The translations under genes and the position numbers were made by a program. From the NCBI GenBank assembly GCA_016234205.1, contig JACRGN010000023.1, positions 1 through 14,943 on the forward strand: DNA of 14,943 nucleotides, read 5' to 3'. The DNA is from Nitrospinota bacterium. Lineage in GTDB: Bacteria > Nitrospinota > Nitrospinia > UBA9942. Positions 13,193-14,943 of this stretch are shown here, in pieces. The notes under the pieces were generated by a model. It had not been told where the DNA came from. It did not search any database and saw only the letters and a program-made list of their open reading frames with translations. Within the stretch, counting starts at the first letter, position 1. Every line of letters begins with the position of its first letter.

Positions 13193-13753
13193 TTATTCTT
13201 TAACTACATTTTTAAAAAACTTTTTTATCTCTTGAAGCTTTTTCCTATAGCTCCAAAGAATTTCTCCTCGTCTATTTTGTGTTTTTCTCGGGTTAGTGGT
13301 CAGATAAATCGTACCTCTGGGATCGTTTGTCGTAACATTAGCGATCTGATATGAATCAAGCAAAAAAAAGACGAAGCGGGAGTTATCATCATCAATAGGC
13401 TGGTAACGAGTGTCCTTTTCTCCAATAAGAACTAAATATCTATAATCTTTCATTTTTTTATTACCATATACTCTGTGCCAAAGCCAACGCTTAGTCGGTG
13501 ATACCGGATTAGGTGTATGTAGATTTGCAAACTTTACTTCCACTTTGGTTCCATCTTTCAGATCAATATCATGTGGTTTATTACCACCAGATTTTTCACC
13601 CTTCACAATTTTCACAATCAAAGATTCAGCTTTTAAGCCATCTATCATTTTGGGGTGGCTTCTCAACTCAAAATATTTACTTTCAAGCTCTTTTATTCTT
13701 TGAGTAAGTTTTGCTATTTTTTTATATTTCTGTAGGCACTTTGCACAATGCAT
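13193..13753 (-). CDS. Predicted PD-(D/E)XK nuclease with N-terminal CxxC
   Basis: The 186-aa product starts MHCAKC (Cys3, Cys6), followed by a probable coiled coil (about 10-32). The core reads GLKAESLIVKIV (Glu43), then NKPHDIDLKDGTKVEVKFA, giving Asp62, Glu72 and Lys74, a classic D-x9-E-x-K restriction-type active site on two beta strands. Later strands are RYLVLIGE and RFVFFLLD, then a basic C-terminal helix. I do not recognise a specific restriction-enzyme family. No methyltransferase is near, so an ordinary restriction-modification pair is unlikely. No strong ribosome-binding site precedes the ATG, and an internal Met36 is an alternative start, but the CxxC argues for the long form. A promoter-like TATAAT lies 32-37 bases upstream. 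Confidence 0.7.
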   Translation of the reverse strand: MHCAKCLQKYKKIAKLTQRIKELESKYFELRSHPKMIDGLKAESLIVKIVKGEKSGGNKPHDIDLKDGTKVEVKFANLHTPNPVSPTKRWLWHRVYGNKKMKDYRYLVLIGEKDTRYQPIDDDNSRFVFFLLDSYQIANVTTNDPRGTIYLTTNPRKTQNRRGEILWSYRKKLQEIKKFFKNVVKE

Positions 13754-13784
13754 AATGTATAGAAAAAACGAAATCTTAAGTCAT

Positions 13785-13814
13785 ATTATACCTTGCTAAA
13801 ATCCGTGAGGTCAT
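13785..13814 (-). promoter_or_regulatory. Candidate promoter for the nuclease operon
   Basis: On the minus strand ATGACC (13814-13809) is followed after 18 bases by TATAAT (13790-13785), a perfect -10 box with a partial -35 box. Transcription would begin near 13778, about 25 bases before the nuclease ATG at 13753. This is the only strong -10 box I see upstream of the accessory genes on this strand. Confidence 0.35.
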
Positions 13815-13825
13815 GAAAACATGCT

Positions 13826-13984
13826 TCACTTAAGATCGATAGAAAAAGAATATGTTTGTGTTTTAATTTTATATTTTTTCTCTCGTTGAAGCACAATGGA
13901 GAGCTTCGAGTCTATGCTACGGGCAAGAATAACACCCCTAATATTTGTTGCCCTCAATTTGTATTTTTTGATACAGGCATCCAT
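13826..13984 (-). CDS. Possible small gene, 52 aa, unrecognised
   Basis: From ATG 13984 the minus strand encodes 52 residues starting MDACIKKYKLRATNIRGVIL and ending SFSIDLK before TGA. An in-frame TAG lies 15 bases upstream of the ATG, so this is the longest form. The product is basic and could form strands, but no family is recognised and no ribosome-binding site is evident. The -35 part of the candidate promoter lies just downstream. It falls in an otherwise gene-free stretch between the nuclease gene and the 93-aa gene, and it may be chance or a relic. Confidence 0.25.
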   Translation of the reverse strand: MDACIKKYKLRATNIRGVILARSIDSKLSIVLQREKKYKIKTQTYSFSIDLK

Positions 13985-14047
13985 GTATCTCTGGCAATGC
14001 TAATGCTGAGGTCTGTCGAACTGATTTATGTTTCTTTCCATGCATAT

Positions 14048-14329
14048 TTAGTATTTTGCTTTCCCCTTACGTTCTAATTCAAGAAGAACACGAATGCCAT
14101 GGTAAAAACATTCTTTTTGATATGCAATATCCCACTCCTTTAGTAAAGCCACTGCATCAATACTTTTTGCTTTGAGCAATTCACCTAACTCTTTTTCTCT
14201 TTTCTTACGAGATGCTTTAGCCCTTTCAATCCACATTGGCGGTATATTTGCTCCACCTTTTCGTATTAAATAATATCCATTTACAACACTTCCATTTGCT
14301 GCTTCAAATAATCCTGCTTCTCTTGGCAT
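14048..14329 (-). CDS. Unrecognised 93-aa protein
   Basis: The small, basic product has a glycine-containing N-terminus (MPREAGLFEAANGSVVNGYY) and a long helical, Lys/Glu/Arg-rich middle (residues about 33-55, PPMWIERAKASRKKREKEL). A further helix contains LLKEWDIAYQ, followed by a basic end. There is no signal peptide or membrane segment. I do not recognise the family; size and charge would fit a small DNA-binding or antitoxin-like protein, but nothing proves it. The ATG at 14329 has an excellent AAAGGAGG ribosome-binding site at good spacing. An AT-rich upstream region contains TTGATA and TATTAT-like boxes. It lies apart from the nuclease genes and is probably transcribed separately. Confidence 0.65.
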   Translation of the reverse strand: MPREAGLFEAANGSVVNGYYLIRKGGANIPPMWIERAKASRKKREKELGELLKAKSIDAVALLKEWDIAYQKECFYHGIRVLLELERKGKAKY

Positions 14330-14367
14330 AGTAGCCTCCTTTCGTGGCTAAATAATAATAAAAAATT

Positions 14368-14448
14368 ATGAAAGAACTCTATCAAATCAAAAAATGTAAG
14401 TCAATTGAAAAGACCGAAGACATTGAAAAGACCGAAGACCTCAAGTAA
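14368..14448 (+). other. 26-codon plus-strand frame with an 18-base perfect tandem duplication
   Basis: The unit ATTGAAAAGACCGAAGAC occurs twice in tandem at 14404-14421 and 14422-14439, identical in both copies. The plus strand reads a short frame from ATG 14368 through both units (IEKTED twice) to TAA at 14446-14448. There is no ribosome-binding site and the frame is too short to call a gene, so I record the tandem repeat as the solid observation. Confidence 0.4.
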
Positions 14449-14530
14449 AAGAAAGTTACCTTGTGAGAGCTATCCCCGCCCTGATGAGAGGTAAATAATC
14501 AGGGTTTATGCTGAGACCTTTTTTATGACA

Positions 14531-14785
14531 TCATGGGCGTTGAACAGCATAGGTCTGCCAGAACTGTGTGTGGTATAGAAGATTTAAGTGTTGTTGATTT
14601 TCCATCTTATAGACTTCATCATGACTACCAATGTCTATAAACAACACTTCACTTTTCTCAAGAAACTTAAAAATTACTCTGCAATCATAGGTAATACTGA
14701 ATGACCAGAGTCCATCAAGTTTTCCTGTCAGTTTATGGGTTCTGAGGCAAGGATTGAAAGGGTTCTTGGTAAATAATTCCACCAC
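14531..14785 (-). pseudogene. YafQ/RelE-superfamily toxin (mRNA interferase type), 5'-truncated by an IS
   Basis: The open frame encodes 84 aa from GTG 14785. Residues VELFTKNPFNPCLRTHKLTG, then KLDGLWSFSITYDCRVIF and VLFIDIGSHDEVY match the core and C-terminus of YafQ-type ribosome-dependent RNases. Full-length relatives have about 20-25 more N-terminal residues. Upstream the frame continues with family-like codons (SKKKFWKV, to about 14803) and then runs straight into the IS end at about 14806. The gene has therefore lost its first part, and any upstream antitoxin, to the IS. A C-terminal tail of about 25 residues after DEVY is also unusual. It is probably inactive; a residual GTG-started product is possible. 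Confidence 0.7.
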
Positions 14786-14805
14786 CTTCCAAAACTTCTT
14801 TTTAG

Positions 14806-14943
14806 AGTCTGTTGCAAAAACCCTAATATTTTACAATAAAAACAACAGATAAGAGTATCAGATATTTGATATAATATATGCCATCAACGAACAATACTGG
14901 AGGGAAACAGATGGCATATAATTTCATAGAGTGTAATCGTGAA
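14806..14943 (+). mobile_element. Right-edge insertion sequence end (IS1182-like), partial
   Basis: The plus strand begins AGTCTGTTGCAAAAACCCT, the same terminal motif as the left-edge IS. An AT-rich leader with a TATAAT box (14870-14875) follows, then a GGAGGG ribosome-binding site (14899-14904) and a transposase start. The rest of the element is outside the window, so its other end and any target-site duplication cannot be seen. It interrupts the toxin gene on its left. Confidence 0.65.
14911..14943 (+). CDS. Transposase, N-terminal fragment (IS1182 family), runs off the right edge
   Basis: ATG 14911 starts MAYNFIECNRE and is open to the edge. An N-terminus of this form (MAYNFI..NR) is characteristic of IS1182-type DDE transposases, in which a QLYLMPPSL-like stretch usually follows. 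A GGAGGG ribosome-binding site lies six bases upstream. Only 11 residues are visible, so the call depends on recollection of the family start together with the IS terminus upstream. The protein start differs from that of the left-edge IS, so the two are related elements but not copies of one IS. Confidence 0.6.
   Translation, partial: MAYNFIECNRE

Noticed and set aside
13193..13753. Ordinary type II restriction-modification system
   Set aside because: The nuclease-like site is present, but no methyltransferase motif (FxGxG, NPPY/DPPY or PC) is seen in any frame nearby.

Overview
The window reads almost entirely on the minus strand and suggests a Gram-negative, non-enteric bacterium, for example of the Nitrospirota or deltaproteobacterial type. 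The grounds are outer-membrane lipoprotein genes, a SpoVG gene, a long CTC/TL5-type L25, a membrane pyrophosphatase, the order ispE-spoVG-tRNA-Gln-prs-rplY-pth, and spacers packed with imperfect palindromes. The taxon is an inference; no rRNA or other decisive marker is present.

Layout. Each edge (1-139 and about 14806-14943) holds the first codons and terminal sequence of an IS1182-like insertion sequence. The two read outward and share the end motif AGTCTGTTGCNNAAACCCT. From 322 to 10377 lies a housekeeping block. In transcription order it holds a DUF721/DciA protein, a 15-TPR lipoprotein, a LolB-like lipoprotein, ispE, spoVG, tRNA-Gln(TTG), prs, rplY, pth, a K+-dependent membrane pyrophosphatase and a DJ-1/PfpI protein. 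The first three genes are translationally coupled by 4-base overlaps, and ispE/spoVG overlap by one base. The lolB-ispE-prs order matches E. coli and supports the LolB assignment.

From 10806 to 14785 is an AT-rich accessory region. It holds two tandem predicted Holliday-junction-resolvase-like endonucleases (PF10107/COG4741 type), two unrecognised proteins (218 and 152 aa), a 33-aa minigene that copies the N-terminus of one endonuclease, a third predicted PD-(D/E)XK nuclease with an N-terminal CxxC, an unrecognised 93-aa protein, and a YafQ/RelE-like toxin remnant cut at its 5' end by the right-hand IS. No methyltransferase, helicase or ATPase is visible. The nuclease cluster is the best candidate for an undescribed system, possibly defence or mobile-element biology, but its function is not established.

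The second notable layer is the repeats. At least four spacers carry inverted pairs of an arm close to GCCACNGACTTNCACNGACT, often with a different palindrome nested in the loop. Other palindromes are built of short tandem words (GAGTTATGAG, AAGGTTAAGG, GAGTTCGGAGTTC). One of these sits in frame inside the dciA-like gene, and another repeat supplies the last codons and stop of pth. Beside tRNA-Gln lies a roughly 139-bp structured element whose edge repeats 18 bases of the tRNA 3' end.
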